Below are positions 1-5,829 of a DNA stretch of 20,633 nt, one piece after another. Under the pieces are notes generated by a model. That model saw only the letters and a program-made list of their open reading frames with translations, did no database searches and had not been told where the DNA came from. This DNA is from RGIG3009 sp045541305. GTDB lineage: Bacteria > Bacillota > Clostridia > Oscillospirales > Acutalibacteraceae. The position numbers and the translations under genes are program-made. The stretch spans positions 1 through 20,633 of the forward strand of contig JAZQIV010000060.1 of NCBI GenBank assembly GCA_045541305.1, written 5' to 3'. The stretch's first letter is position 1, and the number at the start of each line of letters is the position of its first letter.

Positions 1-32
1 CATATTGTCGGCGGCGCTTCTTTAGTAGTCAT
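1..32 (-). CDS. possible 5' end of a leftward gene, cut by the window edge
   Basis: On the minus strand an ATG at 32 begins a reading frame MTTKEAPPTI that runs off the window after ten codons. A purine-rich stretch (GTAGGG) lies just upstream, and a candidate minus-strand promoter sits at 83-111, giving a leader of about 44 nt. The next codon starts with TG, so a stop right at the edge cannot be excluded. Too little is visible to suggest a function. Confidence 0.25.
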   Translation of the reverse strand, partial: MTTKEAPPTI

Positions 33-82
33 GCAGCCCTACTCGGTATATAAACCCCATGAATGTAATTTTTTTCGGTATA

Positions 83-111
83 ATAATTTTTCTCTATCTT
101 TCGCTTGACAA
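83..111 (-). promoter_or_regulatory. possible divergent sigma-A promoter facing left
   Basis: Read on the minus strand, TTGTCA (106-111) is followed after 17 bp by AATTAT (83-88). The -35 shares bases with the -35 of the tRNA promoter, because CTTGTCAAG is nearly self-complementary. It would serve the possible leftward gene that starts at 32. The -10 is imperfect, so this is tentative. Confidence 0.3.
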
Positions 112-133
112 GTGGTGTCCTTTGTGCTATACT
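105..133 (+). promoter_or_regulatory. sigma-A promoter of tRNA-Gly
   Basis: A perfect TTGACA -35 box (105-110) is separated by 17 bp from a TATACT -10 box (128-133). Transcription should start near 140, about 13 nt before the mature tRNA. This near-consensus promoter fits a stable RNA gene. Confidence 0.85.
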
Positions 134-152
134 CACTCGTGCACCGTGAGAT

Positions 153-228
153 GCGGCTTTAGCTCATCTGGTAGAGCGCCACCTTGCCAAGGTGGAGGTA
201 GCGAGTTCGAGCCTCGTAAGCCGCTCCA
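153..228 (+). tRNA. tRNA-Gly (anticodon GCC)
   Basis: The sequence folds as a complete cloverleaf. The acceptor stem GCGGCTT (153-159) pairs with AAGCCGC (218-224), the discriminator base is T225, and CCA is encoded at 226-228. The D arm is GCTC...GAGC. The anticodon stem CCACC/GGTGG encloses the loop TTGCCAA, giving anticodon GCC, which reads GGC and GGT glycine codons. The T arm has GCGAG, the TTCGAGC loop and CTCGT. T at position 73 is usual for bacterial tRNA-Gly. It appears to be a single-gene unit with its own promoter and terminator. Confidence 0.96.
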
Positions 229-232
229 ATCA

Positions 233-270
233 AAAAGACCGATTCCGTTTGGAATCGGTCTTTTGTTTTT
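233..270. terminator. bidirectional intrinsic terminator between tRNA-Gly and the lipoprotein gene
   Basis: AAAAGACCGATTCC (233-246) pairs perfectly with GGAATCGGTCTTTT (251-264) around a GTTT loop, and TTTTGTTTTT follows on the plus strand. On the minus strand the same hairpin is followed by a run of five T, so it can also end the convergent lipoprotein gene, whose stop codon lies at 278-280. Confidence 0.9.
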
Positions 271-277
271 GTGATAA

Positions 278-811
278 TCAAACCCACGGGCTCCAACCAT
301 CTTTATCGGTTTTGTACGTGCTGCTGGTCTTGGTCGTTTTCGTGGTAGTCGTGCTGCTTGTTGTCGTGGCAGCCGTCGTTGAAGTGCTTTCCGTCGTTGT
401 CACCTGTACCTCATCTTTGGTAGGGATGATACCCTCACCGCCTGTAGGGGTGGCAGTTGTCACGGTTTGCTCAGGCACCACTGAGGTGGTTTGCTTTCCC
501 TGCTCGTCGGTCCCTACCACCACGTGCGACGTCACAACGTGCTGTGTAGCGGTGGTGGAGCTGTCAGCGTTGGTAACCGTTTGCACCTGCGTGGGCAATG
601 TGTTCACAATGGTGGTCACGATCACGCCACCATCGGTTGTTACCACCTCGCCCTGCGGATCGGTTACCGCCAACGCCACCGTGGTGGTTGTAACCGCCGT
701 TGTGGTTGTGGTAGTCGTTGTGTCATCCACAGGAGGAACAGAAACAAATGCGCAGCCTGCCGCCAACACGGCAATCGATAAAACACACGTCAGAATCCAT
801 ACTTGTTTCAT
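278..811 (-). CDS. Thr-rich lipoprotein of unknown function
   Basis: A 177-residue protein with a lipoprotein signal: basic start, hydrophobic stretch, then the lipobox LAAGC with the lipidated Cys at residue 20. It should be anchored to the outer face of the cell membrane. The mature part has low complexity. Runs of Thr follow the Cys (about residues 31-45), a Val/Thr-rich beta-like middle comes next, and a second Thr/Ser/Lys-rich run lies near the C terminus (about 137-168). No catalytic motif is visible. The Thr runs look like the flexible wall-spanning linkers common in secreted proteins of ruminococci. The ATG at 811 has AAGGAG nine bases upstream. The opposite strand has an equally long open frame, but it lacks a ribosome site and the lipobox logic supports this strand. 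The function is not recognised. Confidence 0.75.
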   Translation of the reverse strand: MKQVWILTCVLSIAVLAAGCAFVSVPPVDDTTTTTTTTAVTTTTVALAVTDPQGEVVTTDGGVIVTTIVNTLPTQVQTVTNADSSTTATQHVVTSHVVVGTDEQGKQTTSVVPEQTVTTATPTGGEGIIPTKDEVQVTTTESTSTTAATTTSSTTTTKTTKTSSTYKTDKDGWSPWV

Positions 812-845
812 GATGTTGATTCTCCTTCATTTTGATTACGGCTTT

Positions 846-875
846 AGTCTACCATACTTGTGTGCTGCTTGGCAA
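846..875 (-). promoter_or_regulatory. possible promoter of the Thr-rich lipoprotein gene
   Basis: On the minus strand TTGCCA (870-875) and TAGACT (846-851) are spaced by 18 bp, about 35 bp before the start codon at 811. Both boxes deviate from consensus, so this is a weak call based on position. Confidence 0.35.
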
Positions 876-888
876 TAGCAAACTTTGG

Positions 889-1431
889 TCACAACAGCGT
901 ATCGTCATACACCGCGCGACAACCGCCAATGCACCGCGGCCGTGTACGTGCCGCCGTGAGAAAGGCTTTGCCGATATGATCCACTGATAACCGGATCGGC
1001 ACTGCCACTTCTTTGAGGTGCATGCCGATCAACGTGCTGCCGATATCCAAGCCCGCATCGGCACGCACGTGCTCGATCGCCACCGGATCCTCAAAGCACC
1101 GATACGCCGCCGTGGCAAACGAACCGCCGGCTTTCGGCTGCGGCACCACGTTCACGATCTCCTCGCCGTGCAAAGCCGATCGTTCAAGAATCAGCGCACG
1201 GTTCAAATGCTCGCAGCATTGTGCCACCAAAAAGACGCCGAGTGCTTGCAAGACCTCCATCATACCTTCCAGCACCGCCTGCGCGGCTTCGGGACTGGAT
1301 GCGCTGCCCACCTGACTGCCGACAATCTCGCTGGAAGAGCACCCCACCACCAAACGGTCCCCCGCTTTCAGGTTGGCACGCTCACACAGTTCTTTCGCCA
1401 CGCGGCGCGCTTGTTCTCGAATTTCCGTCAT
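889..1431 (-). CDS. ywlG: YwlG/UPF0340 (DUF436) family protein
   Basis: A 180-residue protein that I recognise as the UPF0340/TIGR01440 family, typified by Bacillus subtilis YwlG. Family-like features are the Gly/Ser-rich VVGCSSSEIVGSQVGSASS segment near residues 29-47, the CEHLNRAL motif around residues 75-82, and a C-terminal domain with a DIGSTLIGMHLKEVAVPI stretch. The family is short, cytoplasmic, widespread in Firmicutes and has no established biochemical role. Length is normal. I chose the ATG at 1431 because GAGGTGAT lies eight bases upstream; an in-frame GTG at 1440 would overlap that ribosome site. The gene is transcribed away from the NlpC/P60-like lipoprotein gene, with which it shares a 119-bp divergent intergenic region. 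The family assignment is from remembered motifs. Confidence 0.85.
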   Translation of the reverse strand: MTEIREQARRVAKELCERANLKAGDRLVVGCSSSEIVGSQVGSASSPEAAQAVLEGMMEVLQALGVFLVAQCCEHLNRALILERSALHGEEIVNVVPQPKAGGSFATAAYRCFEDPVAIEHVRADAGLDIGSTLIGMHLKEVAVPIRLSVDHIGKAFLTAARTRPRCIGGCRAVYDDTLL

Positions 1432-1452
1432 ATAGATCACCTCATTGTGATA

Positions 1453-1461
1453 ATTGTATCA
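1453..1461 (-). promoter_or_regulatory. extended -10 promoter of ywlG
   Basis: On the minus strand TGATACAAT forms an extended -10 element (TG, one base, TACAAT at 1453-1458) about 22 bp before the start codon at 1431. No good -35 box is found at 17 bp, which is acceptable for an extended -10 promoter. Confidence 0.4.
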
Positions 1462-1500
1462 CAGCAAGCAGGAAAATACCACCCAATCCCGCAAAAGTCC

Positions 1501-1529
1501 TTGCTTTTTTTGCGCATATCCAGTAAACT
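1501..1529 (+). promoter_or_regulatory. sigma-A promoter of the NlpC/P60-like lipoprotein gene
   Basis: TTGCTT (1501-1506) and TAAACT (1524-1529) are separated by 17 bp. The start codon follows at 1551, with the ribosome site AGAGGTGAT at 1536-1544, which implies a very short leader. Confidence 0.6.
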
Positions 1530-1550
1530 GATACCAGAGGTGATTTTTCC

Positions 1551-2180
1551 ATGAAACGTCTTGTTAGCATCTGCCTGATGATGGCCGTGCTCGTGTTGTC
1601 CGTTTGCGCGTGCAACGATGCCCCGAGTGCAACCGTTATCACAAAAGATCAAGTGAATAAACCCACGCAAACCACAACCACCACAACCCAAACACCCTCG
1701 TCCGGCACGTCGGCTTCACAAAGCGGCACCACCCTTCCCGGGCAAACCACCGCATCCACCGCTGCTACCACTCGTCCCTCCATCGGCACCGAAGGCGGTA
1801 ACAGCCAAACCGGTGACGCCATCGCCAACCTGGCGATTTCGCAGATCGGCAAGCCGTTCCAAAGCGGCGGTGCAGGTCCGGATGCGTTTGATAACCCCAG
1901 CCTGGTAACGTATTGCTACAAGCAAAACGGATTTTCGATCGGCAAACGTTCCGCGGCAAATATTGCGGAATACGGCATGGATGTCAACCCCGAAGAAATT
2001 CAGCCGGGTGATATTTTGGCATTCTGCAACGATATCGGCGGTCCCGTTGGGTTTGTGGGCATTTACATCGGTAACAACCAGTTTGTGGCGTCCACCAATC
2101 CCACAACCGGTGTCAAATTGTTAGAGCTCAATTCCGATTATTGGGCACAACGGTTTATCACCGCGCGTCGATTCCAATAA
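1551..2180 (+). CDS. lipoprotein with a degenerate NlpC/P60 domain (probable pseudoenzyme)
   Basis: A 209-residue predicted lipoprotein. The hydrophobic signal ends at VCAC, making Cys21 the likely lipidated residue. A Thr/Ser/Gly-rich linker follows (about 28-85), then a C-terminal NlpC/P60-like domain (about 88-209). The fold signature is clear: AISQIGKPF, GGAGPDAFD, KRSAANIAEYG, IQPGDILAF and VGIYIGNNQFV align with active members. Active members have the catalytic Cys in FDCSGL; here the segment reads FDNPSL, with Asn115 in that place. The catalytic His, normally just before VGIYIG, is replaced by Phe168. The usual peptidoglycan endopeptidase activity is therefore unlikely. A cell-wall binding or regulatory role is an inference. 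The ATG at 1551 has a good ribosome site. The gene is single, bounded by its own promoter and a terminator. Confidence 0.85.
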   Translation: MKRLVSICLMMAVLVLSVCACNDAPSATVITKDQVNKPTQTTTTTTQTPSSGTSASQSGTTLPGQTTASTAATTRPSIGTEGGNSQTGDAIANLAISQIGKPFQSGGAGPDAFDNPSLVTYCYKQNGFSIGKRSAANIAEYGMDVNPEEIQPGDILAFCNDIGGPVGFVGIYIGNNQFVASTNPTTGVKLLELNSDYWAQRFITARRFQ

Positions 2181-2184
2181 CACA

Positions 2185-2222
2185 AAAAGCGGCAGGTCGC
2201 TGAACCGCCGCTTTTATTTTTT
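2185..2222. terminator. bidirectional intrinsic terminator between convergent genes
   Basis: AAAAGCGGC (2185-2193) pairs with GCCGCTTTT (2207-2215), with an inner GGT/ACC pairing and one bulged A. The plus strand continues with ATTTTTTAT and the minus strand with five T. It separates the NlpC/P60-like lipoprotein gene from the convergent membrane protein gene that ends at 2229. Confidence 0.85.
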
Positions 2223-2228
2223 ATATAG

Positions 2229-2849
2229 TTATTCCTGCTCGCCGTTGCGGCAAAACACCGCGTATACCGGCAAGGCTTGCAACACGGTTACCAGCAGCAT
2301 ATACCCAATGGTCGTTACATGCAGCGACGCGCTGATATTATACTGGAACGAAAAAACAACCGTCGGGATCGCCGAAAGCACCGTAAAACCCATCAACAAA
2401 AAGCCCAGCGACCGTTGATTCTGCAAGCTGCCGCGCAATTTGTTAAAGCATAAGGCGATCACCAGCAATCCGATACCGATATAAATGATATACGTACTCA
2501 AGGTCATAATACTGAGCATGTTACGCCACAGCTCTTTGGCAATGAATTGCGAAATCAGCGGTGAAGCGTCAACAATGACCAGCAGCGTATACGCACCGGC
2601 GATCAACACGTTGCCGCCATAGAGTGCTTTTTTAAGCATTCCTGCCTTGTTGGCAAGAAGCAGCTCCGAAATCGCCAGCACCGCGATCACCATAAACAAG
2701 AGGGAGTGCAAGGATAAATACCACGTCAGCACCCGCTGATCGGCGGGGATATCCTCCGCACCAAGGTTGGAAAAAAAGGTCATGCCGCCGGCAATCAGCG
2801 CCAAAAACGAGATAACGGCAAGCACAATATCACGCACGCGAATTTTCAT
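2229..2849 (-). CDS. six-helix integral membrane protein, function unknown
   Basis: A 206-residue, strongly hydrophobic protein with about six predicted membrane segments near residues 8-27, 43-63, 76-96, 112-135, 146-168 and 178-199. Short charged loops such as KAGMLKK and NKLRGSLQNQR lie between them. I do not recognise a transporter, enzyme or sensor motif, so no function is proposed. The ATG at 2849 is chosen because AAAGGA lies ten bases upstream; the in-frame GTG at 2858 falls too close to that site. It lies downstream of gpr, spoIIP and a small membrane protein on the same strand, but it has its own promoter inside the end of the preceding gene, so it may be expressed independently of sporulation. 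Confidence 0.7.
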   Translation of the reverse strand: MKIRVRDIVLAVISFLALIAGGMTFFSNLGAEDIPADQRVLTWYLSLHSLLFMVIAVLAISELLLANKAGMLKKALYGGNVLIAGAYTLLVIVDASPLISQFIAKELWRNMLSIMTLSTYIIYIGIGLLVIALCFNKLRGSLQNQRSLGFLLMGFTVLSAIPTVVFSFQYNISASLHVTTIGYMLLVTVLQALPVYAVFCRNGEQE

Positions 2850-2876
2850 GGAAAACACGTCCTTTCGATGTTTCCC

Positions 2877-2905
2877 ATTTTATCACAAGTTCAGCGCCTT
2901 GACAA
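2877..2905 (-). promoter_or_regulatory. sigma-A promoter of the six-helix membrane protein gene
   Basis: On the minus strand TTGTCA (2900-2905) and TAAAAT (2877-2882) are separated by exactly 17 bp. The -35 lies inside the last codons of the small gene ending at 2891. The start codon at 2849 follows about 28 bp after the -10. Confidence 0.65.
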
Positions 2906-3166
2906 GAGCCATTGTATCGCCTGCGTTTCCCACAACGGCAAGCGGCACACCAGCTGCCACCGTGCCGGTAACCACATCAGGTCCAGCACGCTGCGATGTT
3001 CCGCTGTCTCTTCGTCCCGCCGGATCGATACTTGCTCATAGGTTTCACCGAATAAGGTGCGCCCGCTGCGCAGATCCGTCAGGATCATGCCGCCGACCGT
3101 TCCCAATAGACACGCCGTAATGCAAAAAGCACTCAGCATTGCTGTCACACTTCGTTTGTTTTTCAA
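2891..3166 (-). CDS. small single-pass membrane protein coupled to spoIIP
   Basis: A 91-residue protein with a basic N terminus (MKNKRS), one hydrophobic segment at about residues 7-29 and a charged, mainly soluble remainder with two Trp-rich patches near the end. I do not recognise a family. The only start in a suitable place is a TTG at 3166, four bases after the spoIIP stop codon, with AAAGGG ten bases upstream inside the end of spoIIP; this arrangement suggests translational coupling. If expressed with gpr and spoIIP it would be made in the sporangium. That role is inferred from position only. An in-frame ATG about nine codons later would remove part of the membrane segment, so the TTG is preferred. 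Confidence 0.55.
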   Translation of the reverse strand: MKNKRSVTAMLSAFCITACLLGTVGGMILTDLRSGRTLFGETYEQVSIRRDEETAEHRSVLDLMWLPARWQLVCRLPLWETQAIQWLLSRR

Positions 3167-3170
3167 GCAC

Positions 3171-4244
3171 TCACAACCCTTTTAATGTTTCAATCAAGCC
3201 TTGCCCCAACAATTCCGCGGCGTAGCAGGCTTCTTCTAACGTGTTCACGTCGCTGCCGACCTCCACCAGTATCATCCCGTTGCACAGCTGTTGATTATAC
3301 CGCGCATTGGCCAATACCATCGGCCGCATCAAGCCGCTGTACCGTCGGTGCATGGTTTGCTGCAATCGCGCCCCAAATGCCAAATTTTCCGCCGTGTGGG
3401 TGTTGGGCACGGATTTTGTGTTCATCATCCCCACAATAATCATCAGCTGTGCCGCTTTTTTGCCGTCGATCACCGCGGTGGGCTTCACACGGGTCGTATC
3501 GTTCGGGTAAATGGCGTCGCGGTGAATGTCCAGCACCACACAGATCGACGGATACTGCTTGAGATACGCTTCCACCGCCTTGCGCGAATGGGTGTAGGCG
3601 GTGTTGTACGGCTGATCGTGGATGGCGGTATCGTGTATCCCACCGATTCCCGCTTGTCGCAGCTGCTCTGCCACCCGTTCCCCCACCGCCACCATGTTGG
3701 CGCGGCTGTCGGTCGTGCGGCTGGCATCCCCCGGATTGTAAAAGCCCGCATCATACGGCAGGTAGCATTCCGTGGTGTGCGTGTGCGTGATGAGCACCTG
3801 CGGTTCGGTAACGGCGGATTTAAACGCAATGTTTGGTTTGTGGTTCAACGCTGCCGCGATATCCGCCGCTTTTTTGGTGTTGTTCTTGTGTGCCACACCC
3901 TGAATCATATTGGAGCCTGCCGATAACTGCTGTGTCAGCACCGTGCCGGCACCCGCCTCTTTTTCGGGTACACCCGGTTTCAAAAACGGAACAGGCTCTG
4001 CCAAAATTTCGCCCAGCACCACCGTTTCCTCGTACACCACATCGCCCAAAACAGCGGCGGGCGTCTCGCTGATGTGTTCCTCCAGCAATTGCACGCTTTG
4101 ATGCGGCTGCCGCAGCCCAAGCGATAACCACGCCGCACTTGTGAGCACATTGGTCATCTGTTCTGCCGGTATGTGAACAATCCCCACCACCGCAACTGCA
4201 CCGATTAAAACGATCGATAAGACCGCCAGTATTCGTTGTTTCAT
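3171..4244 (-). CDS. spoIIP: stage II sporulation protein P (SpoIIP)
   Basis: A 357-residue membrane-anchored peptidoglycan hydrolase. In known spore formers SpoIIP is an amidase and endopeptidase that works with SpoIID and SpoIIM to thin septal peptidoglycan and drive engulfment. The N terminus has a single anchor (about residues 5-24). The catalytic domain starts with LITHTHTTECY (151-161), followed by RTTDSRANMVAVGER (176-190), VVLDIHRDAI (236-245) and VEVGSDVNTLEEA (327-339), all family hallmarks with the conserved His, Glu and Asp residues. The length is in the normal range. The ATG at 4244 is preferred over GTG 4256, since CAGTCG-side GAGGTG lies a few bases upstream of it. It lies 50 bp after gpr on the same strand, a common clostridial pair. 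Confidence 0.93.
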   Translation of the reverse strand: MKQRILAVLSIVLIGAVAVVGIVHIPAEQMTNVLTSAAWLSLGLRQPHQSVQLLEEHISETPAAVLGDVVYEETVVLGEILAEPVPFLKPGVPEKEAGAGTVLTQQLSAGSNMIQGVAHKNNTKKAADIAAALNHKPNIAFKSAVTEPQVLITHTHTTECYLPYDAGFYNPGDASRTTDSRANMVAVGERVAEQLRQAGIGGIHDTAIHDQPYNTAYTHSRKAVEAYLKQYPSICVVLDIHRDAIYPNDTTRVKPTAVIDGKKAAQLMIIVGMMNTKSVPNTHTAENLAFGARLQQTMHRRYSGLMRPMVLANARYNQQLCNGMILVEVGSDVNTLEEACYAAELLGQGLIETLKGL

Positions 4245-4294
4245 CGTACACCTCACCTATACGACTGTATGCGGCAAGGGAGTGAGTTATGCGC

Positions 4295-5131
4295 CTACAA
4301 CGCGATGCTCAACAATTCCAGCGGTGAATACGAGGGCTGCAGCGCCGCGTGTACCGTCATCGCCAGCAAGCGTGAGGCGCGCGCGATCATCAAATCGATC
4401 TCCCGCGGTGTCACCATCATGGCGGGGCCGTTATGCGAAGCATCCTGCTCGGCGCCAAACCACTCGCATGCCAGCGTTTGTGCATCCACCACCGTGGGAA
4501 CGCCGATTCCGATCACCGGCACACCCAGCGTATCCCGATTCAGCGCTTTTCGGTCATTACCCACGCCCGAACCCGGCGCAATGCCGGTATCCGATAATTG
4601 CACCGTGCAACCCAGTCTCTCCACGCTGCGTGCTGCCAACGCATCGATCGCAATCACTGCCGATGGCGACACCTGACGGCACACCCCGTGCACGATCTCG
4701 CTGCTTTCCATGCCGGTGTTGCCCAGCACCCCCGTGCGCAGCACAACGGTGGGACGCAGATCGGATAATCCCACGCTGCGGGCAAACTCACCTTGAATGT
4801 GGCGTGTCGCCAGCACCATGGTGGAGGTGCGCGGCCCGAGCGCATCCGGCGTGATCGCCTCGTTTCCAAGCCCCACCACCAGCACCGTCCCCGTGTGGGG
4901 TAACAGCGCATGCAGGCGCTTGCCGATGGCAAGCGCTTTTTCTTCCAGCGCGCGTTCATCGTCGGTCAGCCGCGGAAACAGCGCCGTGATATACCGCCCG
5001 CCGCGTTTGCCGATGGATGCCGCTTCGGCATCGGTCAACGAAATTTCGGAGATTTCCATTCCCGCTTCCCGTTCCGTTTTCGCCCGCCCGCTGCCGACCG
5101 CCTCCATTGCCAGATCTGTCCGTCCTTGCAT
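4295..5131 (-). CDS. gpr: spore germination protease (GPR endopeptidase)
   Basis: A 278-residue protein of the GPR family (peptidase A25), the protease made in the forespore that degrades small acid-soluble spore proteins after germination. Recognisable segments are the N-terminal RTDLAMEA, VGLGNEAITPDALGPRT (about 85-101), RTGVLGNTGMESSEIV (about 131-146), VIAIDALAAR (about 158-167), and GVGNDRKALN with the following VPVIGIGVPTVVDA (about 188-215). It is shorter than the well-studied Bacillus enzymes (about 370 residues), mainly towards the C terminus, as in many clostridial homologues. The ATG at 5131 has AGGAGG six bases upstream. It heads the leftward group gpr-spoIIP-small membrane protein and runs divergently from rpsT. 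A sigma-G-like promoter lies just upstream. Confidence 0.95.
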   Translation of the reverse strand: MQGRTDLAMEAVGSGRAKTEREAGMEISEISLTDAEAASIGKRGGRYITALFPRLTDDERALEEKALAIGKRLHALLPHTGTVLVVGLGNEAITPDALGPRTSTMVLATRHIQGEFARSVGLSDLRPTVVLRTGVLGNTGMESSEIVHGVCRQVSPSAVIAIDALAARSVERLGCTVQLSDTGIAPGSGVGNDRKALNRDTLGVPVIGIGVPTVVDAQTLACEWFGAEQDASHNGPAMMVTPREIDLMIARASRLLAMTVHAALQPSYSPLELLSIAL

Positions 5132-5168
5132 ACGCCGCCTCCTGCGTCATTTTTTCTTGTTTTTCTTT

Positions 5169-5197
5169 TAGTATTCAAAGAAAAAAACGCGATATTC
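5169..5197 (-). promoter_or_regulatory. possible sigma-G-type promoter of gpr
   Basis: On the minus strand GAATA (5193-5197) is followed after 17 bp by AATACTA (5169-5175). This resembles the forespore sigma-G pattern (gmATR, 17-18 bp, cATnmTA) and differs only in the first base of the -10. It lies about 38 bp before the gpr start codon. gpr is a classical forespore gene, so the match is biologically sensible, but the motif is short. Confidence 0.5.
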
Positions 5198-5209
5198 GCA
5201 AAAAAAGTA

Positions 5210-5238
5210 TTGATTTTCCGAAAAGTTCGTGTTATGAT
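5210..5238 (+). promoter_or_regulatory. sigma-A promoter of rpsT
   Basis: TTGATT (5210-5215) and TATGAT (5233-5238) are separated by 17 bp. Transcription would begin near 5245, leaving a leader of about 40 nt before rpsT. Confidence 0.75.
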
Positions 5239-5285
5239 GAACCATGCGTGATTTAGAGTAATTCTTTTTTTGAGGAGGTGTGACC

Positions 5286-5540
5286 ATGCCCAACATTAAA
5301 TCCGCCAAAAAACGCGTTAAGGTAATTGCTGCCAAAACCGCTCGTAACAAAGCCACCCGTTCCGAACTGAAAACGGATATCAAAAAGGCGAACGTCGCGA
5401 TCGAGACCGGCGCTGACGATAAGGAAATCCTTGTCAAAACCGCTGTCAAGAAAATTGACCAGGCCGCAGCCAAGGGACTCCTGCACAAGAACACTGCTGC
5501 ACGGAGAAAGTCCGCCCTCGCGAAAAAAGCTAACGGTTAA
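5286..5540 (+). CDS. rpsT: 30S ribosomal protein S20
   Basis: An 84-residue, Lys/Ala-rich helical protein that binds 16S rRNA during early assembly of the 30S subunit. The start MPNIKSAKKRV, the central RNKATRSELKTDIKKA and the C-terminal GLLHKNTAARRKSALAKKAN are diagnostic of bacterial S20. The length matches the family. The ATG at 5286 is seven bases after AGGAGG (5273-5278); an in-frame GTG at 5280 overlaps the ribosome site and is rejected. The gene is a single transcription unit with promoter and terminator. Its position next to gpr is common in Firmicutes. Confidence 0.98.
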   Translation: MPNIKSAKKRVKVIAAKTARNKATRSELKTDIKKANVAIETGADDKEILVKTAVKKIDQAAAKGLLHKNTAARRKSALAKKANG

Positions 5541-5556
5541 TCGTCGTTGCACAATC

Positions 5557-5591
5557 ATCCCCGCGGACCAAACGGGTCGCGGGGATTTTTT
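5557..5591 (+). terminator. intrinsic terminator of rpsT
   Basis: ATCCCCGCGGACC (5557-5569) pairs with GGGTCGCGGGGAT (5574-5586) around an AAAC loop, with one internal mismatch, and TTTTT follows. It isolates the ribosomal gene from the microcompartment locus. Confidence 0.92.
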
Positions 5592-5768
5592 GTTTGTGCT
5601 TTTTAAAAGCCGGCCATCTTTCCACAGTCAATCTGCTCTTTGTGGAAAAATGTGTTGGTTTTTTCTTTTTTTGTAGGTTTTTCCCTCTTGTTTTTTGTTT
5701 TTTGTGATGTGTTTCACGTAATTTTTTTGAGTTTTTGTTATTTTTTTTGGTTTTTGTTGGTTTTTCTA
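5592..5768. other. T-rich leader region upstream of the first microcompartment promoter
   Basis: No gene is seen here. From about 5650 the plus strand is almost wholly T and G, with many T runs of four to eight separated by G or C, quite unlike the GC-rich coding sequence around it. Two inverted repeats lie in it: TTTCCACA (5619-5626) with TGTGGAAA (5641-5648), and TGTGA-N6-TCACG (5703-5718). The run ends directly at the -35 box at 5769, so it may act as an UP-element-like or curved region, or carry operators. Confidence 0.5.
5703..5718. promoter_or_regulatory. CRP/FNR-type palindrome, possible activator site
   Basis: TGTGA (5703-5707), six bases, TCACG (5714-5718) is a near-perfect match to the CRP half-site layout TGTGA-N6-TCACA. 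Its centre (5710.5) lies about 93 bp before the predicted transcription start near 5804, a position used by class I activators. Crp/Fnr-family proteins occur in clostridia, but none is encoded in the window, so function is unproven. Confidence 0.35.
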
Positions 5769-5797
5769 TTGACTTTTATGTGGGATTCCTGTACAAT
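5769..5797 (+). promoter_or_regulatory. sigma-A promoter of the microcompartment locus (P1)
   Basis: TTGACT (5769-5774), a 17-bp spacer and TACAAT (5792-5797) form a near-consensus promoter. Transcription should start near 5804, about 26 nt before the dehydratase start codon. No terminator is seen before the end of the window, so P1 could drive the whole locus. Confidence 0.85.
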
Positions 5798-5829
5798 GAT
5801 GTCAGCATGAAATGTGGGAGGTTATCGTT

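Noticed and set aside
192..878. A 228-codon plus-strand frame with long Val runs
   Set aside because: It is the reverse complement of the Thr-rich repeats of the minus-strand lipoprotein and begins inside the tRNA.
5812..5829. An earlier in-frame ATG for the dehydratase
   Set aside because: It lies upstream of the GGGAGG ribosome site, which is correctly spaced for the ATG at 5830; using 5830 also gives residue numbers that match known catalytic positions.
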